From Hirudo medicinalis (taxonomy: Eukaryota > Annelida > Clitellata > Hirudinida > Hirudinidae), in assembly GCA_011800805.1 (NCBI GenBank), contig MPNW01000168.1, positions 246,447 to 310,446 of the forward strand: a stretch of DNA of 64,000 nucleotides, written 5' to 3'. How positions within the stretch are numbered: the first letter of the stretch is position 1; every line of letters begins with the position of its first letter. The notes below the pieces were generated by a model that saw only the letters and a program-made list of their open reading frames with translations, did not search any database and was not told where the DNA came from. The position numbers were made by a program, and so were the translations under genes. Of the stretch, positions 24,261-37,298 are shown piece after piece.

Positions 24261-24861
24261 AATGGTTTTGGCCCATTCCATTCTTGCCAACTTGTGATGG
24301 TTTTTAAGAGCTGGAATCTTTAATTTTCTTCACATAATAAAATATCACTAAATCTCAAATAACTTAACACTGCACTTTTAGAAATTTTTAAATCAAGTTC
24401 ATTTCTAATTTGATTTGCTGAAAATTTACCTGTAGAAGCCTTTCTTACCTGGAGTCTCTGCTGTGGAATGCTGGAATGCTCTGCTGTGCTCTGTCTGTTT
24501 CTTGGGTCTTCCATGATTATCTTTTGTTCCATATTCCTCAGGAGCCTTTAAGTAGTTCCAGACGACACTCTTGGATCGATTGAGCTCTTTGCCAATTTCC
24601 CTGATCGAAGAATTTGCTTGTCCTCAATCTGCCCCCTCTCCTTGTCAGACAACATTTTACCTCCAGTCATATATAAAACAGTAATTTTACAAACTTCAAA
24701 TTAATTTTTAACTCTTTTTGGGTTTATATATCGATAATATTTGCATGAAGTGCATTTTGACTGCAAAACTATCAAAAATTGTTTGCATTTGTATTTAGCC
24801 GATCTTTTGAGTGCCTTAGTTATCCGAATCGAATGTGAAGGCGCAACAATCTCCCGACCAT

Positions 24862-24955
24862 TTCTTTAGCGCTCCTATCCGAGGGCGATCTCTGGCGGTG
24901 CAGGTTGCGTTCAGAACGCGACACATTACGACTGTTGCCATTACCGCCACAATCC
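24862..24955 (-). mobile_element. SINE-like element, copy 2 (diverged, truncated)
   Basis: It shares GCGCTCCT, GGCGGTGCAGG, CATTACGACTGTTGCCATTA and CCGCCA blocks in the same order as copy 1 at 7079-7254. The B-box region has changed (TTCAGAACGCG on the plus strand) and the tRNA-like head is missing or replaced beyond 24955. Confidence 0.6.
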
Positions 24956-24960
24956 AGTGA

Positions 24961-27900
24961 GATCTCACGCGATATCCTGCACGTTTACATTTGTACGTAA
25001 GTTCCACTTCTCCGATAAGGACATTATGACATGATGCACTTAAAACCTTCGCAATTGTTTGTAACAACTTACAAATTAAACAATCACTTAAACATGTACT
25101 TCATTAATCTCCATTATTTCATAATTAAGGCCCACTTTTATTTTTGTTTAATACAAAAATAATTGAAAATCAAAAGAAATTAATTTAAGACCATTTCAAA
25201 GTGCTAAAAATAGAGTTAAAAATTGAAACAATTAGAATTTCGAGTGTTTCATCATCCTCCTCATTTCATAAATTATCACAAATTTCAAATTTAAGAAATA
25301 GATTTGCAAATATTAATTAATAATTAATAATTAAAAATTCGTTTAACTTTGATAATAAATATTTCAGTTATTTGTTTCATTTATTTCAAGTTGAACGTTC
25401 GTTACCTAGGCCTCTGAACAGTTCACCAGGTAATCACAAGTAAAGTTGAAAAGGAGTTGCATGAGGTCGTATTTGTATGAACAGGTACAGACATACTGAT
25501 AGGTCATAGGTCAGTCGTACAACAAGATGAGTGTTAGTCGAGATAGTCGACACGGAAATCTGCTGCAGGTTGTCGAAGAAACAACGAGACTTGGCAACGA
25601 ATCCCACATTTTAACAACGCCTCGTCGCAAAAGTATTTCATCGAGTTCAGTGAACAAAGTTATTTTTGTACATAATTTGAACTGGTGACCCCGGTAGATG
25701 GATTTTGAGTTGTAACATCTTCTACTGATTTCAGGGAGCCCTTTGTACGGCATGTTGCAATCTCCAGGGAGGTATTGAGATGGATTTCGATCATATGTGA
25801 TTTGAAGATATAAATGTTTGGCTTCAACCATTAATACTCCATCTTTGTACTTAAAGTTTACTAAAAGTGTCAGAGAGATTATTACTCTTTAACGAATTAA
25901 TTCGACGGAAATGTTGACCAATAAAGTGCCGATAAATTGGCTTTTGCTACGTGCAAAGTGCTTTAAGCGCGGTATTCAAGTCAAAGAATTTGTTGACTTC
26001 GATGCGATGGAATGAAGACACAAATACTGATTGAAATGACTCATTATGTCAGCAATTATTTACCGAATAAAATTAAACAGCCCCTAAACTGCTTATTCGT
26101 TTCTAAGAGGAATCAATAAAATATCAGGATTTAATAAATTAAGCATCAGCACACAAGTAACCTCATCCTCATTCACATTCATACATTGCACCATGATCAT
26201 CAGATGATCATTCTTTCATGGCAGTCGTTTCAGAAGAACATTTCTCGAGAAAATTCGATGAACTTTTACCTTTTTTTTCTCATTCGATCGTATTTTTTCG
26301 AAGAAAAGTTTTACTTTCACAGAAGTTGTTACTGTTTACGCCCCTCAAGATGCTACTGGGATGAGGGAAATATCTCATTTGCTTCATCGACCACACCGCC
26401 TTCTTTTCATCATTTTGTCTCTCGTTCATCGCATGCTTTTCAAATGCGTCATTGTTTTGTTCGCAAAACTTTGTGCTGCGTGGAATTGGCGAAGTGAATA
26501 GAAATTTCAAGAAAAGAAGCTGAGAGATAGAAAATATCCGAACGAGGTTGGAAGAAATAAGGCTTGTCTTGAATGTCGTCACAGCGAATTTATCGTGAAA
26601 TACCAGACAGAAATTGGGTTGTTAGAATTTGATGATTTGGGACTCTCTATGACGTCACCAAGTAATGACCTCCCTAACTTGCTAATGAGTTTTCAAGGCT
26701 GTAATTACTCATCGAGTGGAGGGATTTGCCATCAAACAGAGCATCCAAATGCTGTCTTCCTACGTCCGTCAATCGAAGACAATTTCCATCACAATTTGTA
26801 ACGAGTAATTTCTCTTATTCTCTTCATTATTGAAAATAATCATATTAATATTAATAAAAAAATAATAATACAAATATTATTAATAAAAATAATATTTAAC
26901 TTCAATTAGTGCAGTTTATAAATCCACAATATTTATGGAATTTTATTTTGTTTATTGAAGCTCAGATTTTGTTTAATCGATATATTTTTGCTTTCCATTT
27001 TCCAGAATAACCTCGGACAATGCAAATTTATTCGATGAATCAGTAGGATAAATTTGATAATAAGTCTGAACAGACATGTATCGATGCATCAATCAGATGC
27101 ATTTAGCATCGCAGACACATTGATTCGTGTTGATTCTCCTACATTTGTACATTTATAAAAGCAAACAATTAATAATTATAAAATAATTCACGGTGACAAA
27201 AACGCATTTGTTACAAAAATTATGAAAACATTTAATTTATTGGAAATATTTGCTTCAGTAAGATTTTGTGGAGCACAAAGTAACAATGGATCAACAATCA
27301 GTAGATTTCGTAAAGAATTTTACGACATAAAGTGTTAAGTGGAATTTCGGAATAAAATTAAGATTAACTTTAAGTAGCAATTTAGGATAGGAAAAAACTG
27401 TTTTTATTCAGTTTCCAAGATATTTCAAGAAGTTGATTTCATTTTCGAACATGTTGAAGTTGTTTAAAATTATTTAATCATTTAAATTATTGTATAACAA
27501 CGGTTAAGAAATATTTTGGCCGTCACAGAAGAGCTCTTTCTCCGGAAGCTGGCCTGCAATGTCAATGGAGACAGTGCCGAATGTCGTAAGCTACCTTGTG
27601 GGGACTTTGCTGGTCGTCTTACGACACCGGTCCAATTGAAATACAAATGGTGTTGCTGGTGGGTGAGTAGTTGCAACTTATCCATCCTTAGGTTGGAGTC
27701 GTTGTGGATCACGTTGGAGCGGGTGGGTGTCCTCCTCCCCCTCCTCCTCCTCCTCCTCCTCCTCATCATCATCATCATCATCGTCGTCGTCGTCGTCATC
27801 ATCATCATCATTGTCGCCGTCATCATCATCATCAAGTTCATCATCACAATCTCTAAAATTAGAAACGTTTCATTCCATGAAAAGGATCAGGACTTAATTC

Positions 27901-30900
27901 ACATCCACTCCACAAATTACTGATTAGAAGGCATTATTTCCTGGTCAAGTGTCAAAAACATTTAATAAAAATTATTTAGTCAAGTATTCAATAAATGGGA
28001 ATAATAACTAAACACAACTGGCATTATTTAACATTATTTGAAACAAAATAATTAATATTATTGTTATTATTAATATTACAGAGATAACTTTTTAGCAGAA
28101 GTTAAGAGATTAAGTTGTAAAATCGATTAGTCATTACGCATGCTCATCGTGCGGTAGTTGATATTTACGTTGCCATGGATACGACAATAATTCGATACAT
28201 GGCCGGCAACGGTTGTTCTCGTCGGAGCACAGGATTTCGTCGTGCAACCGGAATCCATGGCAATGTCTTCGTATTAAGAACCTTTTCATTGTTGCAGACT
28301 TTTTTTCTTCTCATCGAGGAGTTTTATGTCATAAATTCTCCTTTCATTTGCTGGAAACTCTTATTGGCAATTCATCATCTTTGCGTTCTGCATCGATCGT
28401 TCTTAAGGGTTTGAAAATAAAAAAAGAAAATATGAGAAATTCTGAGGGTATATTAAAATTTTTACAATAAATTGTTGTCGTTTAACGATTAAAATATTAA
28501 AAGAAACAAAAACAGAAAACAATGCGAAGTAATAATTAAAATTATTGAGTTCTAAGTGAGACTCCAAATGGCAAACATTTCGTTGCTCCTATCGAAACTG
28601 GTGGCTAAGAAAAGTTGGAAAGTTTTCACGGAAGGGGTTTGGAAAGCAATAAAAGCAGTCGTGCGAGGGCGAACCGTGAATTCTTGTGTCGTGTTCTTTC
28701 GGATGGTCGTTCAAAGGCATAAGTAGAGTCGATTTCTTTCTGCTGCTCTCAACCTCCTTGAAATGTTTCTCCAAATCTCCAAGAAGAACATCCTCATCAT
28801 CTCCTTCTACAGACTGCCAGATCAGCTCACTGTGGACAATTCCCTCGAACGAGTTGTCCGAGATGCAAACTGAGGATTAAAGGATGTTCTTAACTGCTCG
28901 TAAGAAACTGCTCACATTCAGGGGTTGTGCTGATCTACGGACGCTCTCAGTTTCAATGTTTCTCTTCCCTTTTAATTATTGAGTTTATTTATTTGTTTAT
29001 ATATTTGTTTAGATGTTTACATTCTAATTTGTCAGCTTTAAATAAAAGACATTACTGCAGTTTGCTAGAAATAGTCGCAAATTTCTGAGGAAGTTGGAAA
29101 TTGTGAACGATTTGGAAAAAGGAATTTTAAGACTCGATGAGTTTGGAAGCACTTCAGATGGCATCAGATGGATGCATGGTCTGCCTGTCAATCAATTCTC
29201 GGGATTTCCAAGGAAAACTACTAGGTGTCCAGTTTGTCCTGCTGATCAGTCATAGTAAATGAGTGTGATGACGATGACGTTGGTGAAAAGGGCTGAGATT
29301 CATAGCCTATGACGATGATTGTAATGCTGTTGATGGTAATAATGATGATTTGGATGCAAATATAAGATTCTGATGATGTTCTATACATCCGAATGCCACT
29401 ACATTAACATAGGATTGGCAACAAATTGATTTGTGGACCTGCTCTAACGAACGATAAACGAGCAGCAGACGACATTTTGTTTACATTTAAATCAACTTTT
29501 CACTATCTCATCTTTCTTTCGAATTCGAATTGAACAAAATTAAATCTAAATATTTTCCTTGTCAAATTGGTTTAAAAAGTGGCTTCGAATATTTGAATTT
29601 ATTTTTAAATTAGGATTAATTAACACAAAGGAATTTTTAAGAAATCTTGAAATTGCTGTTCGTCTTTCAAATAGCTTCAACCTCCACACATTTCGACAGC
29701 ATTCTAACAGTTAAATAAAAAAAATTGTTGGAGGCGTGGAAGAAATTTTGATGGAAGAAAATCCACGAGGGTTTTGATTGCAGCCATAAAGGGCTGAAGT
29801 ACTCACTCATTGATAGAGTTATTGAACTGCTGAAAAAATTGGATTAATTTCGTTTTATGTTTGTTGTCAGCAGAACAAGTTTCCAGTTTGAAGAAATTTT
29901 GAGAAATGTTCAACTTATCAAATGAGGAGACATCGTAGCATGGATGAATTCAATGATTTTCACGAAAATCAGGTTGTCACGGATTCATGGCTTGGAAAAG
30001 TTCTACGAACGTCATTGGACATGGAAGTTGCTAGGAAACCATTGACTTTTTGAACCCTGGAAATGATTGAATTTGTCGAAAATCCTGCTTGCATTTGAAA
30101 TAATTTATTCAGTTGAATAAATCACAAAATATTTTTATGAATCAAAATGAAACCTAATTTAAAAGATATCAAATTTAACTTTCATTATTAAAAAGGAATA
30201 AACATTAATGTTCGAAGAGAAGAAATAATTTATAATAATTCGTGACATCTTATTTCCTCCTTTCGGACTTTCCAACGAGTTTATAGAGAACTATCTCCAT
30301 AAAACCACATTTTTTATGCGTTTAAAAACCACATTCTCAGGGTGCGGGTGACAAGTGAATGAAACAATGTGATTCTTCGATAAGCAACTTTAAATCATGC
30401 AAAGGTTTAAATGTATTTCACTCTTAAATTACTTTTCTACGGAAATTAATTATTTTTTAAATATTGCAATAAAAAGAAGGTTTAAATATGAAAACTTAAT
30501 GAATAAATATAATATTTTATTTTTATTAGGAAAAATTAAGAGCATTATGTTTCGAGAAATGTGACTTGTATAATAAATTGAAGATATTACAGAATGGTAA
30601 AAATCAATAATCGCATTAAGTATTATTGCATTATTAATAAGTAATAATATTATGCAATATTAATTATTATTATTAATGTATTATTGCATCTCATGTTGGA
30701 CTTTATTAATAATAATAAAAAAAATTTAAAAAATAAACTTTTTCTTTTCAAAAATGAAAGTTATTCAATTCTACGTAAAAATAAAAATATTCGCGAATAA
30801 AGGCGTCTTAAGATGTCTTAGGCGGACATTCTGAAAAGCTTTTTGAAAACTGGAGAAAATGAAATGAATAAAATGGGATCAGGAAGGATGGACAAAAGAA

Positions 30901-32771
30901 ATTATTTCGGATGTCGGGATTAAGCTTAAAGTAACCTGCTCATGACTTGCAAATGTTTCAGATTACATCAATTAAATTTAGCCGACATTGAAAACATTTC
31001 GAACAAATTATTTGCAATTCTTGATGCTCCATTTGTTTTATTTGTTAATATGTGAGTTAGGAACGTTCTGATAACTCACATCGCCCTCATGATAACGATG
31101 ACGTAATGCCCATAAATGCAACATTGAAATCTCGTTTCTCTCCGTCATCTTGGATTCAGAGCATCGCGCTACATTAATGGAACGATGAAATGGAGGAAAA
31201 TAAATGGTTGAATGCCTCTGGAAATTGTCAGCATTTTTTCGGTGCAATGAACCGTTGCCACATATTCTAAACAATAACTTTAAAATAATAACTTCCAAAC
31301 AATAACTTTCAAATAATAACTTTCAAATAATAACTTTAAAACAATAACTTTCAAATAATAACACAAATACTCACGAATCTTTCCGTGAAATGTTTCATTA
31401 TTACATTCCACTTTGATGTTGGTATATTTTTTTTAATTTGCTAAGAAACATGACTTGTTGCCATTTTCCAGGCTGAGAATTTGCAAAAACAAATATTGAA
31501 AATGTTTTAAATGAAATATTGTTATTAAATATTATATTAATTTAGTATTTAACGGATTTAACAAATCACATGCAGTAAAACTTGTAAAATAAGTGTTAGT
31601 TTATTTGAAAATGATTCAAATTGAACGTTGGACTTGTTTTGATCAGAGGACTTGTTTACAACTTCGGTGTCAACAAATGATTTCAATTTGCAATATTTTA
31701 TTGTAAAATGTGCTTGTTATAATCTTATCTTTCAATGTTCCACGGAATGTGAATGTTGTTATTTTGTATCGGTTATTCTTTTTAAATATTATTGATTTTA
31801 TTTTTAATTGGAAGAATTCAAACTTTACAAAACTGTTGTTCAATTTGTCCACATAATTACATCCACAATTTATTCCGGTTTTAAATTGGTTAATTATTAA
31901 CATCTTGTTAATTATAAATTATGTTAATGATTAAATAATAATTATTGAAAAATAATAATAAACTAATAGTTATTCTATGATTTATAATTTAATAAATGGA
32001 ATCTAAAAAAACATATTTTCCTAACAATTCGTTTCCTTTAATTAAGCAAAAAAATGAAAAGAATTCGCGAATGACTTCTTTAATTAGATAGGCAAGGAGA
32101 GATTGATTAAGTGCTTGAACTGGACGGGAATGGAAATGCCCAAGGTGGTGATCCATGAAATAATAATATCCTGGATGTACGAGGAGACATTAATATCATT
32201 ATAAAAGTGTTATAATCGATTGCATAAATTATTATAATTTACCGACAGATTGTCATGAATAAATATTTTCTATCGTCGATCGAAATGGGATTAAAAACAT
32301 TCTGAAGGAATAAAGTGTAAAATCATTGAATTGATGTTGCATTCGTGTGGACAAACAACAGCACTTTAAGAGATTTTATTTCGACAGATGGTGTGCTGAC
32401 CTTTGACAGGAAGTACTTTGAAGTGATCACGTGACTTCAGATCGTAACCCGGCCACGTGGAGCCTTCCATTTTCCGTAATTAAGAAATATAATAATTTAA
32501 TGAAGAATATCATTAAGATATTATGAAGATATAACGCTTTCCAATGTAAGGAATAAATTACAATTTTAATCAAATTTGAAACTCGTTTGTCACACAAACA
32601 TTGACTTTCAGTAATAGTTTCTCTCATTAAGTTACAAAATCCGCATCTTGGATTCTAAGTGAATTTCATGGCTCCATAAATCTGTTCGAATGTTCTCATT
32701 GACGTTCAACCTTAAATTTTAAGAAATTATTATTTATTGATATTGATTTTTAAAAATCCAACACTTTAAAA
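24961..32771. other. gene-poor interval upstream of the amine receptor
   Basis: I found no open frame with a recognisable domain and no convincing exon series. Content is AT-rich unique sequence, a CTC/ATC/GTC tract at about 27738-27842, and a repeat built on AATAACTTTCAAAT at about 31262-31352. Frames near 25511-25831, 26186-26582 and 27516-27923 are of ordinary length for such sequence and look non-coding. A 5' untranslated exon or enhancer of the receptor gene could be present but is not visible. Confidence 0.5.
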
Positions 32772-35700
32772 ATGATCAGAACGCTGATGGAGCAGTTGAT
32801 GGAGGGTCAAGGGAGCCTTAAATATTTCGTGGCCAACATCAGCACCATTCAAGTGAATCTGACCTCAGGAGAGCTTTACGAGGAGTCCTGCCTCTTGGGG
32901 TTCATCAAGGTCATTCTGTTGGGCAGCATCATCGTGGCTGCAGTTGGCGGAAACCTGTTGGTTATACTTAGCGTCTGCAGATATCAGAGTTTGAGGACAC
33001 GAGCAAACACTTTCATCGTGTCCTTGGCATTTGCAGACCTTCTCGTGGCACTGCTCGTCATGCCCTTCAGCGCCAGCCAAGAAATTGCACAGAGGTTTTT
33101 AAAATATCATTTTCTTCTTTTATTAATGGATGAATTTAAATTGACACTTAAAATTAGTTCAACTGTTAGTGATTCATTGTTAGTGATTCATTGTACTAAT
33201 TCACTATAATAAGCAGTTAATCTTATGAAAAAAACTTAAGGTTTCGTTTAAAAATGATGTAAAATATTCTTAAATTTCAGCGAATTGGGAAGTAAGAATC
33301 GCATTTGATTAATGTTTTCTGGTGAACAGAACCAGAAAGTTTATCGTCTTCATTAAGAAGTGATTAAAAGCGAAAGTTGATGGAGTTGTTGGGGAGATGA
33401 GGTCATCTCACGAGGGACTTGCAATCCTGTGAGCATCAACCGTCTTTCTTTGTGGAGGATAGGAACGTCTCATTCCATCAATTCCTGTCCAAGGCCGGTG
33501 TCTTATCGGTCGATGGTAATCCCTGGCTTGGAGAGGAATCAACTTTTGAAGAGGAATCACAAAAATAAATTACAAACGAAATAAAAAATTCCTGCGAATG
33601 AGTGGAGGAGAAGGAATAAGAAAAAGTGAGATTTTAAGAGTTGACGCATTATTATTCTATGAAATGTTGTTTAGTATTTGGCATTCAAATTATTTATTCA
33701 ATCAGTGGCTTTGAGTCGCATGCTGCTGTCAAATTTGTTGTTCGAAAGTTTTCCTGTTGAGAGAATGTCTGGTTAAATAATGCATTTGAAGAATTTATCC
33801 TTTAAAAACATTTTTAAGTTGCAAACATTTATCGCGAAGCAGGTAATTTCATGCAATATTAAAGGAAATGTTGTCTCTTGGAGTGATTCGTTTGAGAAGA
33901 AAGTTTCATAAAGCAAAATTTAAGTTATTTTGCTTTTCGTCTTTCGTTTTGAATTGTCATTTAAACAAATTTAATTTAACAGAAAAACATTTTCTAAGAA
34001 AATTTAAACAAATTTTTCGTGAAAACACAAAATTGCAAAAATGACACTCAAAAGTTGAACGAAGGCCTGTTAAAAGAAAATTTAGAATGAAAAATTATTA
34101 TGTAAGACTTACGAAACTTAAAAATGGCATTTTTTAAACATTGGTGCAGCAACGATTTGAAAATTGCAGCGAAACTCATGGATTAATTGGACTCATTATC
34201 AATGAACAACTGATTATCAATGAACAACTCATGGATTAAATGGACTCATTATCAATTAACAACTCTTGCTAAGTAATGCTTTCATTAATTTCTCGAAAAC
34301 AAGTTGTTTGTTCGATGTGTTGAGTAATTATCAACAAATACTCCTTTGTAATCCCAAAAAGTACTTAATTCTTGTGTGAGGATGATGAAGTTCTCACGAA
34401 ATCAATCAAAACAAAAGTATTATCTTGAATCTCGTGCTGGATTTCAATGTCTCTTGATTGATGACTTCTGGTGACAGCAATGACCTGTTTCTATTTTGTG
34501 TTTTCTGACGACAAATTATATTTTAATATAATTAAATGTAATTAAAGTATGAGATAAACACATATTTTACATATTTTTATCGATAAGCATTCAATTTTAT
34601 TTACAGAATTTACCTCAATATCTTCTGAAACAAATATTGATTTTAATATTGAATGTTAATGTAAAATTCTTCATTGAAATTACTTAAAATCATTCAGATC
34701 GAAATATAAACTTCATTTTTCTGGATTTTGTTCTATTTGTCGTTGGAGTAGTATTGGAGAATAATGACTTCCTGGCTGAAATGTTTGAGATGAATTGCTT
34801 TCAAACTTCCGATGAGAGGTCGGTGGGAGGGTCATCGTTGTCTCAACTTTACATTCTTTCTTTTTATTCACTCGTCACGATCTTTGAAATGTTATTTGAA
34901 GTTTCTTTAGTATCAGCAGTATCTATAAATATATTTTTTATAATATATATTTGCATAACAATAATAAGAACCAATAATATTGCGTCATCAGTGTGAGTGA
35001 TGTCAGGCATAACTTAAGACCTTTGTTCGACTAGAGGTGTTAATGTGTCCCAAAAACAAACTTTTAAGGAACCCCATCAGTCTCCATTTGCAGGGCCTGG
35101 CATGTCTCAAAAGGTCTTTCATTAGGGGGGAGAGTGTCATGCCGACCTGATATTATTCCCGAATTTGTGAGAGATGCATGCTCATCTTACACAATTCAAA
35201 CGACCATGCGGAGGCATCGATAAACATCGAGCAAGTTGTTTCATCTTCATTAAGATGCCTCCCCTCGCCTCCATCCACATCCATTGATCCGTGGACTGCA
35301 GATTTATTTCAGCTCTTCTGTTATTTTAGGTGTTTTGTTTGAGGCCATCCAGGTTAATTAAATCAGGAATTATTTATTTACTTACGTACTTACTTAGAGT
35401 AATAAAGTTGATCCAGTTGAGCCAACCGGTCCATGTAAGACTCATTGCAGATGGATGTTCAATCGATTGACCTGTGACGTGTTCAACGCCAATGACGTCC
35501 TCTTTTCCACTGCATCCCTCCTCAACCTCTGCTGCATCAGCATGGACAGATACATCGCCATCACAGATCCATTCAATTACTCCGTACGGATGTCCAAGCG
35601 TAAGATCATCATCACCACGATAGCCGTTTGGATGGCATCGATCTTGGTCTCCCATTTGCCCATCCATCTGAAACTCAATGTCACCTCGGCCACTTCCTAC

Positions 35701-36588
35701 GACGAGATGGAGTGCTCATTCCAGGTGAATGTTTACTACGGAATCATCTCATCTCTCGTGTCGTTCTGGTCTCCAGCGATTGTCATGCTTTTCACCTACA
35801 AGAAAATCTTCAGAGAGGCTCAGAGGCAGGTGAAACAAATCGAATCTCTGCGTCCCAAAACTCCACCTTCGCCGAACATACTTCTCAACGAATTCAGTTC
35901 CAAGGAAATGTTGAAAGGAAGTTCACAAGAGCGAGTGGCAAATACAAATACAAATTCAATTCCAGACTCCAGTCCTCCAGCATCCGATGGCTGCAACAAA
36001 TCCCACAATTCCAACTTGTACGTCAGTCCCAGACTTTCTGTTTCGAGCCATCATCTAGTCGTCGGAAACCAATGCAAAAGGAAGAAAAATAACAGCTCTA
36101 CCCTGAAAACCGAAACACTCGAACAGGGTCTGCTCTCAAAAAAGTCCCTTCAACCAAACTTTAAGAGAAGCTTCACAAATCTTTTTCAACTCGACTCCAA
36201 ATCTCAAAACACGACCAACGAAAATCGCAGACGAATCAAGAAAGAACACAAAGCCGCCAAAACTCTCGGAATAATCATGGGGGTTTTCCTGGGGTGTTGG
36301 CTTCCGTTCTTCACATGGTATTTGACGAGCTCCATCTGTCAGGACTACTGCTACACACCGAAAGTCGTGGTCTCCTTCTTGTTTTGGGTCGGCTACACCA
36401 ATTCTGCGCTCAACCCGATCATCTACGCATGCTTTAATCGGGAATTCAGGGGAGCTTTTCGAAGGCAACTTTGTTACTACAGGCCGTGGATGACTTATGG
36501 CAGGACTTTGGAAATCGTTGTCGGTTCCGATAAGAACAACTGGAGGTGGAGCAACGACATGTCGTCCAACAAGAAGGAGGAGGTCTGA
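32772..36588 (+). CDS. biogenic-amine GPCR, beta-adrenergic-like octopamine receptor type
   Basis: Plasma-membrane rhodopsin-class receptor for a monoamine, probably Gs-coupled if the octopamine-beta assignment holds. Exons 32772-33094 and 35451-36588 join in phase at Arg-Trp to give 486 residues. The N-terminus has two glycosylation sequons (NIS, NLT). TM1 has GGN61, TM2 has D89 in FADLL, TM3 has C116, amine-binding D123 in NANDVLFSTAS and DRY at 140-142. TM5 has SSLVSFWSP with the catechol/phenol-contact serines, TM6 CWLPFF and TM7 NSALNPIIY. The third loop is long and Ser-rich, containing SPNILLN, and ends KEHKAAKTLGIIMG. FWSP, CWLPFFTWY and the TM3 pattern point to octopamine-beta receptors; D1-like dopamine or another beta-type amine receptor remain alternatives. 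The 2.36-kb intron separates TM2 from TM3. Confidence 0.92.
33095..35450 (+). other. intron of the amine receptor gene
   Basis: Canonical GT at 33095-33096 and AG at 35449-35450. It holds AT-rich sequence and a short imperfect duplication built on AACTCATGGATTAATTGGAC near 34170-34262. No embedded gene was seen. Confidence 0.75.
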
Positions 36589-37298
36589 GAATTTTCATCT
36601 ACTTTTAGACTTTTAGGTTTTCTTTGTCATAACTTTCTTCAGCGAAACGAATTCTAGAAAACAAAATTAAACTAATCTGAGAAATTCTGCAGAAATGTCA
36701 GAAAAACAAACTTCCTCATCTTAGTTGAAAATAATAAGTAAATGTGTTCCTTTAGAACAAATGTCCGGAAAGAGCGGGACACATTTAGCGAAAGGCAACA
36801 TGAAATATGTGAAAGTGAATGTGAGACACAAAAGTTCATCGAAAAAAATGCTGAGAAGTTTGATTGAATTTGAAACAAGAAATTCCTTCTCAACGGAACA
36901 ACACGCCACTGACTTCGTTTGCATAAAAGAGGAAGAATCCTTCATAAATTCAATCCATCCGAGGCGGTTCAACCGAAGCATCCAATCAAGAAGGACTCAA
37001 AAATTCAAAAACAATTTTGCATTCACCAACATTTCAAAAGCATCCGAGTCTTAAATCTTGCTTTAAAAGTCGTTCGCTTCAATGCTTCCCAAGCGCGACA
37101 TCGTGGAAAATTATGAATTATTATTATTGTTGTCGTTATTATAAAATCTCCCGGGTTGATTTCATTCATTTTGCGATGGAGAAATCAAAGTTTACGTCCA
37201 TTTTACTTGCATCATTTGTAATTCAAATTGAAGGAATAAATAGCAATTTAGGCGTTGTTCATCCGCCAATAAATTCTCAAGGTCACGAGGATGGAAAT
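36589..37298. other. convergent intergenic region between receptor and TRPV genes
   Basis: About 700 bases between two genes that end towards each other. ATTAAA near 36665 could serve as the receptor poly(A) signal. Overlapping short frames on both strands here have no recognisable product. Confidence 0.5.

Larger units (their letters stand above)
23153..24667 (-). mobile_element. decayed Tc1/mariner-like transposon
   Basis: A transposase reading frame runs on the minus strand from an ATG at 24655 down to about 23540, broken by several stops and frame changes. Recognisable parts are an N-terminal LSDKERGQIE start, IIFSDEKKFILDGPDG with the first catalytic Asp, FQQDNAPIHTS with the second, and PDLNPTVNVWGML near the C-terminus. 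In the last motif the usual catalytic acidic residue (Glu in PIENVWG) is Val. One end carries a terminal sequence beginning ACAGTCTTGACGG. No matching inverted copy was found on the other side, so that end is eroded or absent. Two exact 127-bp duplications inside the element abut single Ns and are probably assembly artefacts. Confidence 0.9.

Noticed and set aside
24027..24290. Transposase with a doubled SDEKKF segment as a real tandem fusion
   Set aside because: The doubling coincides exactly with a 127-bp duplication around a single N, best explained as an assembly join.
27516..27923. 135-residue plus-strand frame with Cys-rich beginning
   Set aside because: The second half is trinucleotide repeat and the first half has no recognisable domain or splice partners.
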